A stretch of 64,000 nt of DNA from Flavobacteriales bacterium (GCA_013204105.1 JABMOM010000032.1:1-64000), one strand, 5' to 3'; shown: positions 16,124 to 24,719, counted from the first letter of the stretch. The notes: generated by a model from the letters alone, not told the origin. Translations and numbers: made by a program.

Positions 16124-17092
16124 ATGAAACACAATTACTTATTGCTCTCTTCTTTCATCCTTGTCATAGGAGGAATCATCTTAACATCGAATGCAAATGG
16201 GCCTGCTTCAAACGGAAACAGAGCTACAAATGCCCCTGGAGATGGTGCCACAAAGTGTACCTCATGTCATACGGGTGGATCCTTTGGGGATGTGAGCATC
16301 GATCTCACGGTAAACGACGGTAACGGTGCGGAGGTAAGCGAATACGCCCCAGACGAAGTCTATTCGGTCAGTGTTAATGTATCGAGTTCAATGGGGACGC
16401 CTTCCGGTCATGGTTTCCAGGCTATCGCGCTTGAGGATGCCGGCGATACGCCACTCAATGGCTTCAGCAATGCTGGTAGCGGCGTGCAATTCTCAGTTTC
16501 CAGTTCAAGGCAGTATGCCGAGCATTCTGGACCAAGTGCTTCAGGTGCTTTTGCGTTCGATTGGACGGCCCCCTCTGCTGGTACGGGAAGCGTTACCTTT
16601 TATATGGGAGCGAACGCAGTGAATGTAAATGGTAGCAATGGAGGAGATAACGCTGTACTCTTTGAAGTCAGTTTCGCTGAAATGGCGGACACCAATGATA
16701 CCAACTCTAACCAGCCACCTGCAGGAATCTTTGCGATTTCAGCTCAAGAGGCGGCGATCCAAGTATTTCCCAACCCGGTTCAGGGCATTGTTCAGTTGAA
16801 GGGTTTAGCCAGCAACCAAATCGTGGAAGTATATTCCATTAAAGGAGAATGGATACTTAGCGAAAAGGTCATGGCAAATACAATGGATCTATCGAGTCTA
16901 CAATCCGGTGTCTACATCCTTCGATCGGAAGGAAAGAAATACAAATACGCTGCCTTCAAACGGAAACTTCTAGAGATCTATGAGCACCCCATGGATCAAC
17001 AAAAGGAGGCACTATACAATACGATTCTGGATTGGATGGGAACCGACCACGAGCAGATCGATGACATCTGCATCGTCGCGGTCAGGATTTGA
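16124..17092 (+). CDS. Chimeric ORF: choice-of-anchor V / type IX cargo fused to a PP2C (SpoIIE) tail
   Basis: A 322-residue frame. ATG 16124 gives a signal peptide; a start at 16088 would prepend 12 charged residues. Residues ~20-190 match the choice-of-anchor V pattern, with CTSCHTGGS (CxxCH) near 44 and GFQAIAL / SGAFAFDWTAPSAGTGSVTFYMGANAVN. Residues ~215-270 are a type IX sorting domain (IQVFPNPVQGIVQLKG..LQSGVYILRSEGK). The last ~53 residues (FKRKLLEIYEHPMDQQKEAL, then DWMGTDHEQIDDICIVAVRI) instead resemble the C-terminal end of SpoIIE-family PP2C phosphatases, where 'W.GD.EQ.DD..V.G..I' closes the fold. The switch lies around 16928-16948 (EGKKYKY), a motif plausible in both parents. 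PorU cleavage before the sorting domain would remove the tail. Confidence 0.75.
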   Translation: MKHNYLLLSSFILVIGGIILTSNANGPASNGNRATNAPGDGATKCTSCHTGGSFGDVSIDLTVNDGNGAEVSEYAPDEVYSVSVNVSSSMGTPSGHGFQAIALEDAGDTPLNGFSNAGSGVQFSVSSSRQYAEHSGPSASGAFAFDWTAPSAGTGSVTFYMGANAVNVNGSNGGDNAVLFEVSFAEMADTNDTNSNQPPAGIFAISAQEAAIQVFPNPVQGIVQLKGLASNQIVEVYSIKGEWILSEKVMANTMDLSSLQSGVYILRSEGKKYKYAAFKRKLLEIYEHPMDQQKEALYNTILDWMGTDHEQIDDICIVAVRI

Positions 17093-18010
17093 TCAGCGGC
17101 AGTATGCCTTGATGATTTCATAGGCTTCAAACTTCCCTAATTCTCCGGCTTTGCTCAGTGCCGGACACGCATCTTCCTTTTGACCGAGCTTGTAGTGGGA
17201 TATTCCTTTGTAGTAGAAAGCTTCGGCGTCTGATGCGTCGCGCTCGATCACGTGATCCATGTCTTCGATGCAATTTGCATAACGCTTTAGATTGTAGGCC
17301 GATATTGCGCGGTTATAGTAAGCATCCGTAAAGTTGGGTTTTAACTCAATGGCTGCAGTAAAATCATCGATCGAACCGAGGTAATCCCCTAGCATTGCCT
17401 TGAGTTTACCTCTCTCCTTGTGCGCCAATATATGCTTATCATACATTGTAATGCATTGATTCAAATCCGCCATCGCGTGTTCATAGTCGCGCATAGAGAG
17501 ATAGGTTTTACCCCGGAGGTATAGCGCATCAACATCCATAGGATTTAATTGCACAACCTTGCTCAAATCGTCCTTAGCACCGCGATAATTTTCTTGCTGG
17601 AGGTAAACCAAGGCTCGGTTATAGAAGGCATCCGAGTAATTGGGTTGGATTTGAATGGCCGCATTGAAATCAGTCAAGGCTTGCGTGTGCAATCCCCGTA
17701 AGGCGCTGATCTTTCCTCGTTCCTTATAGGCCTCAAAATAACGCGGACCAATGGCAATAGCCTTTGAGAGATCGATGTGCGCTTCAGAATAGGATTCCAG
17801 GCGTGCGCGGGCCATACCCCGATAGAAAAAGGCCATGCTGTCTTTGTCTGACTTTTCAATCAGTTGATCCAAATAGACGATACAGCCTTGATAATCTTGC
17901 AGCTCAAATGCGGCGATGCCATCAACGAGTAATTGCTTCTTGGATTGCGCAAATGAAGGTGCAGTGAGAAGGATTAGGAGAAAGCTTATTATGGATCGCC
18001 ATCTGCTCAT
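17093..18010 (-). CDS. Secreted TPR-repeat protein
   Basis: A 305-residue exported protein: signal peptide (MSRWRSIISFLLILLTAPSFAQ) followed by about seven tetratricopeptide repeats (for example AFFYRGMARARLESYSEAHI, AFYNRALVYLQQENYRGAKD, ALYLRGKTYLSMRDYEHAMA, AYYNRAISAYNLKRYANCIE). It is expected to be a periplasmic protein-interaction scaffold. Its ATG overlaps the stop of the anti-sigma gene (ATGA), so it belongs to the sigma/anti-sigma operon. Its stop codon directly abuts the stop of the convergent chimeric ORF with no spacer. Confidence 0.87.
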   Translation of the reverse strand: MSRWRSIISFLLILLTAPSFAQSKKQLLVDGIAAFELQDYQGCIVYLDQLIEKSDKDSMAFFYRGMARARLESYSEAHIDLSKAIAIGPRYFEAYKERGKISALRGLHTQALTDFNAAIQIQPNYSDAFYNRALVYLQQENYRGAKDDLSKVVQLNPMDVDALYLRGKTYLSMRDYEHAMADLNQCITMYDKHILAHKERGKLKAMLGDYLGSIDDFTAAIELKPNFTDAYYNRAISAYNLKRYANCIEDMDHVIERDASDAEAFYYKGISHYKLGQKEDACPALSKAGELGKFEAYEIIKAYCR

Positions 18011-19017
18011 TGGTCAAAACTCACGGTGATCACGGCCCGTTCTTTTCGATCGGCAGCATTCCACTTGGGGCCTTCTTCTACCAACCGAATGGCCTCTGCA
18101 TCGCATGCGGTGCAAAGCGAGTTTGCAACGTTGATGTCTTTTGGACTTCCATTGCGGTCAAACTCAAAGCTCAACACTACACTTCCGCGTGGCATTCCTG
18201 GCGAGCGCTGCAAGTTGTTTTTCAGGTACTTGTTGTACGCATCCATCCCACCCTCGGGTAGCGGAGGAGGCGGTGTTTCTGAGGCTTTTGATTTTTTCAT
18301 TGGCGCATTGGCGCTGTAATCTATTGACTCTGCTTGAACGGCTAAGGATCGCTCAACCCTCTGCGCTGTTTTCTCCATGACAACGAAATCTGATGCTTCA
18401 TTCGCAGCAATATCAGCCACGCTATCAGTTTGGACGCCATTACCAGCGCTCGTAAATGCAATTGATTCCGGCTGTGAAGAATCCGAGGTCTTTAGGTCCT
18501 CTTCCATATCGGCTTCTGCTTCAATGCGTTGATAAGCCACCGCATCGGGCGGAGAAGGAAGCGTTGATTCCTCTTGGATAGGGTTTGTGATAAGTGCCTC
18601 GTCTTTGACGAATGAATCGGCCACTACATATGCTGGCTCTCCTTCCATTGCTTTAAATGAAGGTTGGGCGGAACGTGGAGCGTAGTTGTTTTCCTCAATC
18701 GTTGCCGTATCGATCTCCTCATTTTGGCCACCTAGGATCGCAAATACAGCGGTTCCAGCAACGATGATTAGGCCTATGGCAGCTGCTTGCCAAGTAAAGA
18801 TGAGCCCCCTTCTATTTGATCGCTCATCCAGTCGGTCATCCAACTCGTCCAAGGCCTGTTGGATCTCTGAAGTTAGCATGTCCTCGTATCCTTCCATGGC
18901 CTCATACAGAAAAGCGTCGCGCTCCATTTCACGCTCAAAGCGGTAGGCTTCATCGACGCTCTTGCGGCGCATGAAGTAGCTTTTAATGCGTTTTAATATG
19001 TCGCTTTCGTGCTTCAT
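18007..19017 (-). CDS. Anti-sigma factor with periplasmic TonB-like C-terminal domain
   Basis: A 336-residue single-pass membrane protein. Residues 1-70 are a charged cytoplasmic helical part (DILKRIKSYFMRRKSVDEAYRFEREMERDAF..), the kind seen in Bacteroidota anti-sigma proteins. One TM helix lies near 72-95 (FTWQAAAIGLIIVAGTAVFAIL). A long Pro/Glu/Ser-rich periplasmic linker leads to a C-terminal TonB_C-like domain (YNKYLKNNLQRSPGMPRGSVVLSFEFDRNGSPKDINV..ALRLVEEGPKW-like core). It overlaps the sigma-factor stop (ATGA) and the TPR start (ATGA). It probably holds the cognate sigma factor at the membrane and senses an envelope signal through its periplasmic domain; this is inference from layout. 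Confidence 0.8.
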   Translation of the reverse strand: MKHESDILKRIKSYFMRRKSVDEAYRFEREMERDAFLYEAMEGYEDMLTSEIQQALDELDDRLDERSNRRGLIFTWQAAAIGLIIVAGTAVFAILGGQNEEIDTATIEENNYAPRSAQPSFKAMEGEPAYVVADSFVKDEALITNPIQEESTLPSPPDAVAYQRIEAEADMEEDLKTSDSSQPESIAFTSAGNGVQTDSVADIAANEASDFVVMEKTAQRVERSLAVQAESIDYSANAPMKKSKASETPPPPLPEGGMDAYNKYLKNNLQRSPGMPRGSVVLSFEFDRNGSPKDINVANSLCTACDAEAIRLVEEGPKWNAADRKERAVITVSFDQ

Positions 19018-19589
19018 TGTCCTTCCTCTATGCAGACCTTTAAATTGCGTTTGCCGTTTTGGATGTGGCTTTTCACAGCGTTCAATGTGACCTTTAATTC
19101 ACGACTTATTTCCGAGTAGCTCTTCTTTTTCAAGTAGAACAAGTGCACACAATCCTTCTGCAGTTCTTTTAATTTTTTCAGGCATTTTTTAAGGAGTTCT
19201 TCTTGCATTTCCTGATCATCTGTATCAATAGGATGCATTTCCAATGCGTTTTCCATATCGGCATCCGAAATATCTATGTCGAGCATCTTTTCCCCTCGTT
19301 GCTTCATCAAACAATGATTCTTGGAAACCACATACATAAAGGCCTTGAAGTTTTTTACATCTCTTTCGGATTGATACTGCATCAGTTTCTCGAAGATCTC
19401 CATCGTGCTGTCTTGGGCCGCGTGCTTTTCTCGTTGGAACTTCATACACACACCAAAGACCAATGCCATGTACTTCCGAAAAAGCAGGGCCATGATCTCC
19501 TTGTCCTTATTATCGGTGTACGCGCGAAAGAGGTCTTCATCACTGCGTTGAGGCGCGTTAGCGATGTCTATGATGGTGGTCTCTACCAA
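19014..19589 (-). CDS. RNA polymerase sigma-70 family (ECF) sigma factor
   Basis: A 191-residue ECF-type sigma factor. Region 2 (LFRKYMALVFGVCMKFQREKHAAQDSTMEIFEKLMQY..FKAFMYVVSKNHCLMK) binds core RNA polymerase and the -10; region 4 (KELQKDCVHLFYLKKKSYSEISRELKVTLNAVKSHIQNGKRNLK) is the helix-turn-helix for the -35. An in-frame stop at 19596-19598 blocks extension upstream, and the first usable start is TTG at 19589, with GTG next; either gives the usual length. The ATGA overlap with the anti-sigma gene indicates coupled expression, the classic arrangement for a cognate pair. Confidence 0.9.
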   Translation of the reverse strand: MVETTIIDIANAPQRSDEDLFRAYTDNKDKEIMALLFRKYMALVFGVCMKFQREKHAAQDSTMEIFEKLMQYQSERDVKNFKAFMYVVSKNHCLMKQRGEKMLDIDISDADMENALEMHPIDTDDQEMQEELLKKCLKKLKELQKDCVHLFYLKKKSYSEISRELKVTLNAVKSHIQNGKRNLKVCIEEGQ

Positions 19590-19661
19590 ATTTCTTTAGG
19601 TCGGTTTATGGAATCTTGAATGTGCTTGCATCCTATTGGTGAACATCAAAATTTATGGACT

Positions 19662-21557
19662 ATGAAAAAGCTAAGCATCTTCATCGCCTTCATCGCTCTG
19701 ATCATGAGCGCTCAGGCCCAGCAAAAGAACACAATCCTCAAAGGACAAGTAACCGATCCTCAGGGAAAAGCACTTGCTTCTGCGGTTATCTTGAATTCTA
19801 AAGATACAACGGAAACAGCCTTCACAGATACGAATGGACTCTTCACGCTGTTTTCTTCCTCGCCTTTCCAAGCAATCATTGTTCACAAGAAAGGATTTGA
19901 ACGCCGAAAATTGCGAGTGGGCAGCCAGACCTTTATGAGCGTGGTCATCGCCCCCAGGGTTGAGCAATTAGATGAGTTAGAAGTAATTGCACAAGAAGAG
20001 GATGTGCAATACAGCATGGATATGAGCTCCCCTGCTGCTCCTAGAATGGCACACCACAAAGCCCTCGCTACCTCCAATGGAATGGTTGGGAATTGGCATC
20101 ACGTTCCTGCTGAGTCCAGAAACACGGAGTCGTACAGCGCGATCAATGAGAATATATTTCACCGAGTCCAGGACGAGCCGCTCAGCACGTTCAGTGCTGA
20201 TGTGGACCGTGCGTCATACTCGAATGCGCGTCGCTTCATCAATCTGGGGCAATTGCCTCCGATCGATGCAGTCCGAGTGGAAGAGATGATCAACTACTTT
20301 GACTACGACTATGAGGCTCCGAAAGGGGATGATCCGGTCAAGGTATTCACAGAAGTGGCGGAAGCTCCTTGGAATAAAGACCATTATATCATGCACATTG
20401 GCATCAAGGCCAAGGAGCTGGATAAAGGCAAGTTGCCTCCGAGCAACCTCGTATTTCTAATTGATGTTTCAGGGTCCATGGGTTCTCCCAACAAACTGCC
20501 CTTGCTGAAGTCCGCCATGAAAATGTTGGTCAACGAATTACGGGATAACGACCGCGTAGCAATCGTGGTCTATGCTGGGGCAGCGGGCCTTGTGCTGGAA
20601 TCAACTCCTGGATTTGAAAAAGGAAAAATCAATCAAGCCATCGATCAATTGGAATCGGGAGGTTCTACGGCGGGCGGTGCGGGCATTAAGCTAGCGTATA
20701 AAGTTGCCGCTGACCATTTGCTCAAGGAAGGCAATAACCGCGTCATCATTGCCACCGATGGTGACTTCAATGTGGGGGCGTCTTCTGACGGAGAGATGCA
20801 ACGCTTGATCGAAGAGAAGAGAGAGGAAGGAGTCTTCCTTACCGTGCTCGGTTTTGGCATGGGTAACTACAAGGATTCCAAGATGGAGACGCTTGCAGAT
20901 AAAGGCAATGGCAACTATGCTTACATCGATAACTTGACGGAGGCCAAGAAGACCTTGGTGAGCGAGTTTGGTGGCACACTCTTCACGATTGCTAAGGATG
21001 TGAAACTGCAAGTAGAGTTTAACCCTGCTGTTGTTGCGGAATACCGACTCATCGGATACGAGAATAGAAAACTCAACAACGAGGATTTCAATGACGACAC
21101 CAAAGACGCCGGTGAGATGGGCGTGGGACACGTGGTGACCGCATTGTATGAAGTGATTCCGGTTGGAAAAGGCATTGGTGCTAAAGTGGATCCTTTGAAG
21201 TACCAGGGAAGTGCGGTAGAGGACGTGGCGATCGCGGGCACGTATTCAAATGAAATGGCTACGGTGAAGGTGCGGTATAAGGAACCCAATGGTGAGCAGA
21301 GCAAGCTGCTTTCAAGAGTGGTGAGCAACGATGTGAGTAAGCTGAATATGGCTTCTAATAACTTGAAGTGGTCTTCCAGTGTAGCCGGCTTTGGAATGCT
21401 TCTCCGAAAGAGCGAGCAAAAAGGTGACGCTACGTACGAGAACATCATTGAATTGGCGGAGTCTGCCTTGGGCAAAGACAAGGAGGGTTACCGAAGGGAG
21501 TGCCTTCAGTTGATGCGATCCGCCGAGATTCTTGAGAAGAATACCGCTTCTCGCTAA
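19662..21557 (+). CDS. Secreted VWA (YfbK-type) protein with CarboxypepD_reg-like domain
   Basis: A 631-residue exported protein; ATG 19662 gives the signal peptide (MKKLSIFIAFIALIMSAQAQ). Residues ~22-110 form a CarboxypepD_reg-like beta-sandwich (LKGQVTDPQGKALASAVILNSKDT..). A VWA_N/YfbK segment follows (FSADVDRASYSNARRFINLGQLPP..VRVEEMINYFDYDY). The VWA domain carries the MIDAS motif DVSGSMG near residue 270 with later Thr/Asp sites (ATDGDFNVG). The C-terminal ~200 residues match the DUF3520-type tail. It is divergent from the sigma/anti-sigma/TPR operon with 72 bases between starts and is a plausible regulon member. Confidence 0.88.
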   Translation: MKKLSIFIAFIALIMSAQAQQKNTILKGQVTDPQGKALASAVILNSKDTTETAFTDTNGLFTLFSSSPFQAIIVHKKGFERRKLRVGSQTFMSVVIAPRVEQLDELEVIAQEEDVQYSMDMSSPAAPRMAHHKALATSNGMVGNWHHVPAESRNTESYSAINENIFHRVQDEPLSTFSADVDRASYSNARRFINLGQLPPIDAVRVEEMINYFDYDYEAPKGDDPVKVFTEVAEAPWNKDHYIMHIGIKAKELDKGKLPPSNLVFLIDVSGSMGSPNKLPLLKSAMKMLVNELRDNDRVAIVVYAGAAGLVLESTPGFEKGKINQAIDQLESGGSTAGGAGIKLAYKVAADHLLKEGNNRVIIATDGDFNVGASSDGEMQRLIEEKREEGVFLTVLGFGMGNYKDSKMETLADKGNGNYAYIDNLTEAKKTLVSEFGGTLFTIAKDVKLQVEFNPAVVAEYRLIGYENRKLNNEDFNDDTKDAGEMGVGHVVTALYEVIPVGKGIGAKVDPLKYQGSAVEDVAIAGTYSNEMATVKVRYKEPNGEQSKLLSRVVSNDVSKLNMASNNLKWSSSVAGFGMLLRKSEQKGDATYENIIELAESALGKDKEGYRRECLQLMRSAEILEKNTASR

Positions 21558-21579
21558 AAAGGCGAGGTGGGTTAATCAT

Positions 21580-21607
21580 GCCGCAGGCTTCGGTCTGCGG
21601 CTTTTTT
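21580..21607 (+). terminator. Rho-independent terminator after the VWA gene
   Basis: A perfect 7-bp GC-rich stem (GCCGCAG/CTGCGGC) with an 8-base loop containing TTCG is followed by six T. It lies 23 bases after the VWA stop and touches the end of the convergent folC gene. Confidence 0.88.
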
Positions 21608-22838
21608 ATTGGATGGCCGCGAGCAAGTCAGCAACTACAAAGGTGCTGCCACCAACGAAGATGGTATCCCCTGGGTCTGTGCTTTTTAGAGCTGCGCTAT
21701 AGGCGTCTCGAACTTGGTGGAAGAGATCGTGTTTGATGCCCATTTCGGTGGCCATTTCAGAGAGGTCTGTGATGGAAAGAGCACGGGGAATGCTAGGCGC
21801 AGTGAGCAGGTATTCAGCGTCTTTAGGAAACAGAGAGAGCAATTCCTTCGCATCCTTGTCCGTCACGAATCCAAGTATCAAATGGAGCCTTCCTTTGCGT
21901 TCCTTGGAGAGCTGTTGCACGACGTGCTTGATGCCTTCTGTGTTGTGTCCTACATCGCAAATTACCCGCGGTTCTTCTTGAATCGTTTCCCACCTGCCCC
22001 GCAGTCCTGTATTTGTCATTACGTTCTTGAAACCAGCTTCGATCTGATTTTCGGTGATGTTCCACCCCAGCCGTTTCAATTCTGCAATAGCAATGAGAAC
22101 CGTTTGAAAATTCTCGGTCTGATACGTGCCTGTTAGTGCGGATTCAGGTACGTCCAAGGGGAATTGCTGGTCTGCAAAAGCGATGGCTGAATCAAGCTGG
22201 AGCGCAATGCCTCTGAAGACGCCTTCGGTTTCACGCTGTGACCGTCCAATGACCACGGGCTTTCCGCGCTTGATGATGCCCGCCTTCTCCTTGGCAATCT
22301 TGTCCAATGTGTCGCCCAAAAATTGCGTGTGATCCATTCCGATGTTGGTGATCACAGATAGTTCGGGTTGCACAACATTGGTAGAGTCGAGCCGACCGCC
22401 CATCCCAACCTCGATCACCGCTACATCTACCTCATAGGACCTGAAATGATCGAATGCCAAGCCAACTGTCCACTCGAAAAAGGAGAGGCCCATCTCTTCG
22501 CATGAATCCTTGTACTGTGCTACGAACTTGATGACATCCGCTTCAGGAATCATTTGTCCGTTGATGCGGATGCGTTCTCTGAAATCAACGAGGTGTGGAG
22601 AGGTGTACAACCCAGTTTTAAAACCTGCTTCTTGCAGAACGGAGCAAAGTAAATGGGAGACAGAACCTTTGCCATTCGTACCGGCCACATGAACGCACTT
22701 CAGCCCCCGTTGCGGATGATCGAGCAATTTCATGAGCTTGTTTGTCCCGTCAAGATCCGCTTTATAGGCGGCCTGTCCGATGCGTTGGTACATGGGAAGC
22801 TGTTGGAAAAGGTAGCTGAGCGTCTCTGTGTAAGACAT
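21606..22838 (-). CDS. folC: Folylpolyglutamate synthase / dihydrofolate synthase
   Basis: A 410-residue Mur-ligase-family enzyme that adds glutamate to dihydropteroate or folates. The ATP-binding P-loop is GTNGKGSVSH (near 53-62), followed by TSPHLVDFRERIRING, the Mg-binding VGMGGRLDSTNV, TNIGMDHTQFLGDTLDKIAKEKAGI and the late ICDVGHNTEGI motif. The set is complete for a functional FolC. It lies 3 bases downstream of the tonB-like gene and is last in the exbB-exbD-tonB-folC operon. Confidence 0.95.
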   Translation of the reverse strand: MSYTETLSYLFQQLPMYQRIGQAAYKADLDGTNKLMKLLDHPQRGLKCVHVAGTNGKGSVSHLLCSVLQEAGFKTGLYTSPHLVDFRERIRINGQMIPEADVIKFVAQYKDSCEEMGLSFFEWTVGLAFDHFRSYEVDVAVIEVGMGGRLDSTNVVQPELSVITNIGMDHTQFLGDTLDKIAKEKAGIIKRGKPVVIGRSQRETEGVFRGIALQLDSAIAFADQQFPLDVPESALTGTYQTENFQTVLIAIAELKRLGWNITENQIEAGFKNVMTNTGLRGRWETIQEEPRVICDVGHNTEGIKHVVQQLSKERKGRLHLILGFVTDKDAKELLSLFPKDAEYLLTAPSIPRALSITDLSEMATEMGIKHDLFHQVRDAYSAALKSTDPGDTIFVGGSTFVVADLLAAIQ

Positions 22839-22841
22839 CGA

Positions 22842-23621
22842 CTATTGGAGGATGATGGGGTAAGAGATCCTTCCCCGCTGCTCCTCAGGAGCCGAAGGAT
22901 TGGGTGTAAACTTTACCCTTCGGGCTTCGGCTTCCGCTGCCTTTAACAAAGAGGCATTGGTGATGGTGGTCTTCCTACCCACCGATGCGCGCAATACATT
23001 TCCCTCTCGATCTACCACGATGTCGATAACGATGAGTCCTGATTCTTGGTAGTTGCCTGGTATGGCCCGCAAGTTCTTTGCTGAACGTCCTCCCAAATCG
23101 AAGGAGATTCCTCCTCCTGCTGCATCCCCATGCAATGAATTACCATCAGGAGATCCATCGGGCTTGCCGTGATCTCCCGCTTGGCCCGAATCACCTTGGC
23201 CCTTACTGTCGTTGTCATCCTTGGTTTGGAAAGGATTGCTTTGAAGCACCTTTTTAAGCTTTTCGTCTAGCTCTGGTTTTTTCTCTACTGGCTTTTGAGG
23301 TTTGGTTTCCTCAGGAGCAGAAAGATCAGATACCTCGTCTTGAGTAGCTAAGTCTTCGGGCGATTCTACAGGAGTAGCTTCAGCCGGCTGGGGCTTTGAA
23401 ATGGGATCAGATATCTCTGGTTCGGTACTGCTTAGTGGTTGCTCGTCGCCCTGGCCAAAATCCGTGTTTCCAAGGTCCAACTGAACGGGAAGGCCCTCTT
23501 CCTCAGGAATGGGCACTGGCATCGTCAGGCCTGTGAACAGGAATACGATCAACAAGATCAGATGGAACACAAGGGTTCCAATGAGTCCTCGGCGTTTGTT
23601 CTTTTCCTGTTCCGTTTTCAT
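22842..23621 (-). CDS. TonB-like energy transducer
   Basis: A 259-residue inner-membrane protein. An N-terminal TM helix (GTLVFHLILLIVFLFTGLTM) is followed by a Pro/Glu/Lys-rich periplasmic linker (about residues 60-150) and a C-terminal TonB domain (RNLRAIPGN-like start, YQESGLIVIDIVVDREGNVLRASVG, AEARRVKFTPNP). With ExbB and ExbD it would transmit the proton motive force to outer-membrane TonB-dependent transporters or act as a TolA-like protein. It starts one base after the exbD stop. Confidence 0.9.
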   Translation of the reverse strand: MKTEQEKNKRRGLIGTLVFHLILLIVFLFTGLTMPVPIPEEEGLPVQLDLGNTDFGQGDEQPLSSTEPEISDPISKPQPAEATPVESPEDLATQDEVSDLSAPEETKPQKPVEKKPELDEKLKKVLQSNPFQTKDDNDSKGQGDSGQAGDHGKPDGSPDGNSLHGDAAGGGISFDLGGRSAKNLRAIPGNYQESGLIVIDIVVDREGNVLRASVGRKTTITNASLLKAAEAEARRVKFTPNPSAPEEQRGRISYPIILQ

Positions 23622-23622
23622 A

Positions 23623-24012
23623 TCAAGGCTTCGTTGCTATAACGACGCTAAAGCCATATTCTTTCGCAATGCTCAAGAAACCTACAGTTTCTCCGGTGGG
23701 TACTTGCTTATCTACACGCAAAACGATGCTAGGCTTGTCCACCTCGCTCTTGCGTTTCACAAGCATTCCTTCTACCTGCTCCTTGCTCACGTCCTGTCCA
23801 TCGATGCTGTACGAAAGGTCAGGGCGAATGGTAACCGAAATCTTCGGATGTTCCTTTGTTCGAGCCTTGCCCGTAGGTAGATCGACTTTAGCGCCATAAG
23901 GCGAGACTAAGGTAGAAAGTATGATGAAGAAAATGAGCAGCAAGAACACGATGTCGGTCATACTCGACATATTGAAACTCACGCTCACCTTATTTCTAGA
24001 TCGGATGCTCAT
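23623..24012 (-). CDS. exbD: ExbD/TolR biopolymer transport protein
   Basis: A 129-residue ExbD family protein: short basic N-terminus, one TM helix near 15-40 (MSSMTDIVFLLLIFFIILSTL) with the essential Asp in MTD, and a periplasmic domain (VTIRPDLSYSIDGQDVSKEQVEGML..LRVDKQVPTGETVGFL). The Asp is the expected proton-coupling residue. The start codon overlaps the ExbB stop by one base (TAATG). Confidence 0.93.
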   Translation of the reverse strand: MSIRSRNKVSVSFNMSSMTDIVFLLLIFFIILSTLVSPYGAKVDLPTGKARTKEHPKISVTIRPDLSYSIDGQDVSKEQVEGMLVKRKSEVDKPSIVLRVDKQVPTGETVGFLSIAKEYGFSVVIATKP

Positions 24013-24719
24013 TATTCGGCGGGTTCTTGGAGGAGGTCCATGAATTCGATCGTGGTAGCCTCCATCTTGTAGACCACCTTTTCAACCTTAGCAACCAGAA
24101 CGTTGTAGGCGATGTACGCTATGATTCCAATGACGAGCCCTGCAACTGTCGTGACCATGGCTTGCATGATACCACCTGAAAGTTGCTCGATCTCAATGCC
24201 GCTGTCGCTGATGCGCATTTCGTGGAAAACGACAATCATTCCGATCACCGTACCAAGAAATCCGATCATGGGGGCTGCCCCTGCAATGGTAGCGAGCGTG
24301 GAAAGGCTCTCTTCGAGTTTGTATACTTCGAGTTTACCGACATTCTCGATGGCGGTGCTGATATCACTCAGGGGTTTACCGATGCGTTTTACCCCCTTTT
24401 GAATCATGCGAGCGAAAGTGGTGTCTGTCTGCTTACAGAGATGATTGGCAGCGTCGATCTTTCCATCGTGGATGAAATCTTTGATCTGATCCATGAATTT
24501 CGGATCTTCTTTAGTCGCCTTCTGGATCGCGAGGAAGCGCTCGATAAATATGTAGATGGCCACAACCGACAGGATGGCGAGTGGTATCATTATGTACCAG
24601 CCGCCGCTGGCGAGCAGTTCGATGACGGAGAGCGTCTCTTCGTGCGGCACGACCTCTTCAATGCCTTCAGCGGAAGTGTTGAGATCTGGGGTGATCTGTA
24701 GAAGCAGATTCAATAACAT
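24012..24719 (-). CDS. exbB: ExbB/TolQ (MotA/TolQ/ExbB) proton channel protein
   Basis: A 235-residue MotA/TolQ/ExbB protein. Three TM helices are visible: GGWYIMIPLAILSVVAIYIFIERFLA near 40-65, then IAGAAPMIGFLGTVIGMIVVF and VTTVAGLVIGIIAYIAYNVLV in the C-terminal half. The conserved GFLGTVxGM motif is present. It is the first gene of the exbB-exbD-tonB-folC operon, with 89 bases upstream before the nhaD stop. Confidence 0.94.
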   Translation of the reverse strand: MLLNLLLQITPDLNTSAEGIEEVVPHEETLSVIELLASGGWYIMIPLAILSVVAIYIFIERFLAIQKATKEDPKFMDQIKDFIHDGKIDAANHLCKQTDTTFARMIQKGVKRIGKPLSDISTAIENVGKLEVYKLEESLSTLATIAGAAPMIGFLGTVIGMIVVFHEMRISDSGIEIEQLSGGIMQAMVTTVAGLVIGIIAYIAYNVLVAKVEKVVYKMEATTIEFMDLLQEPAE

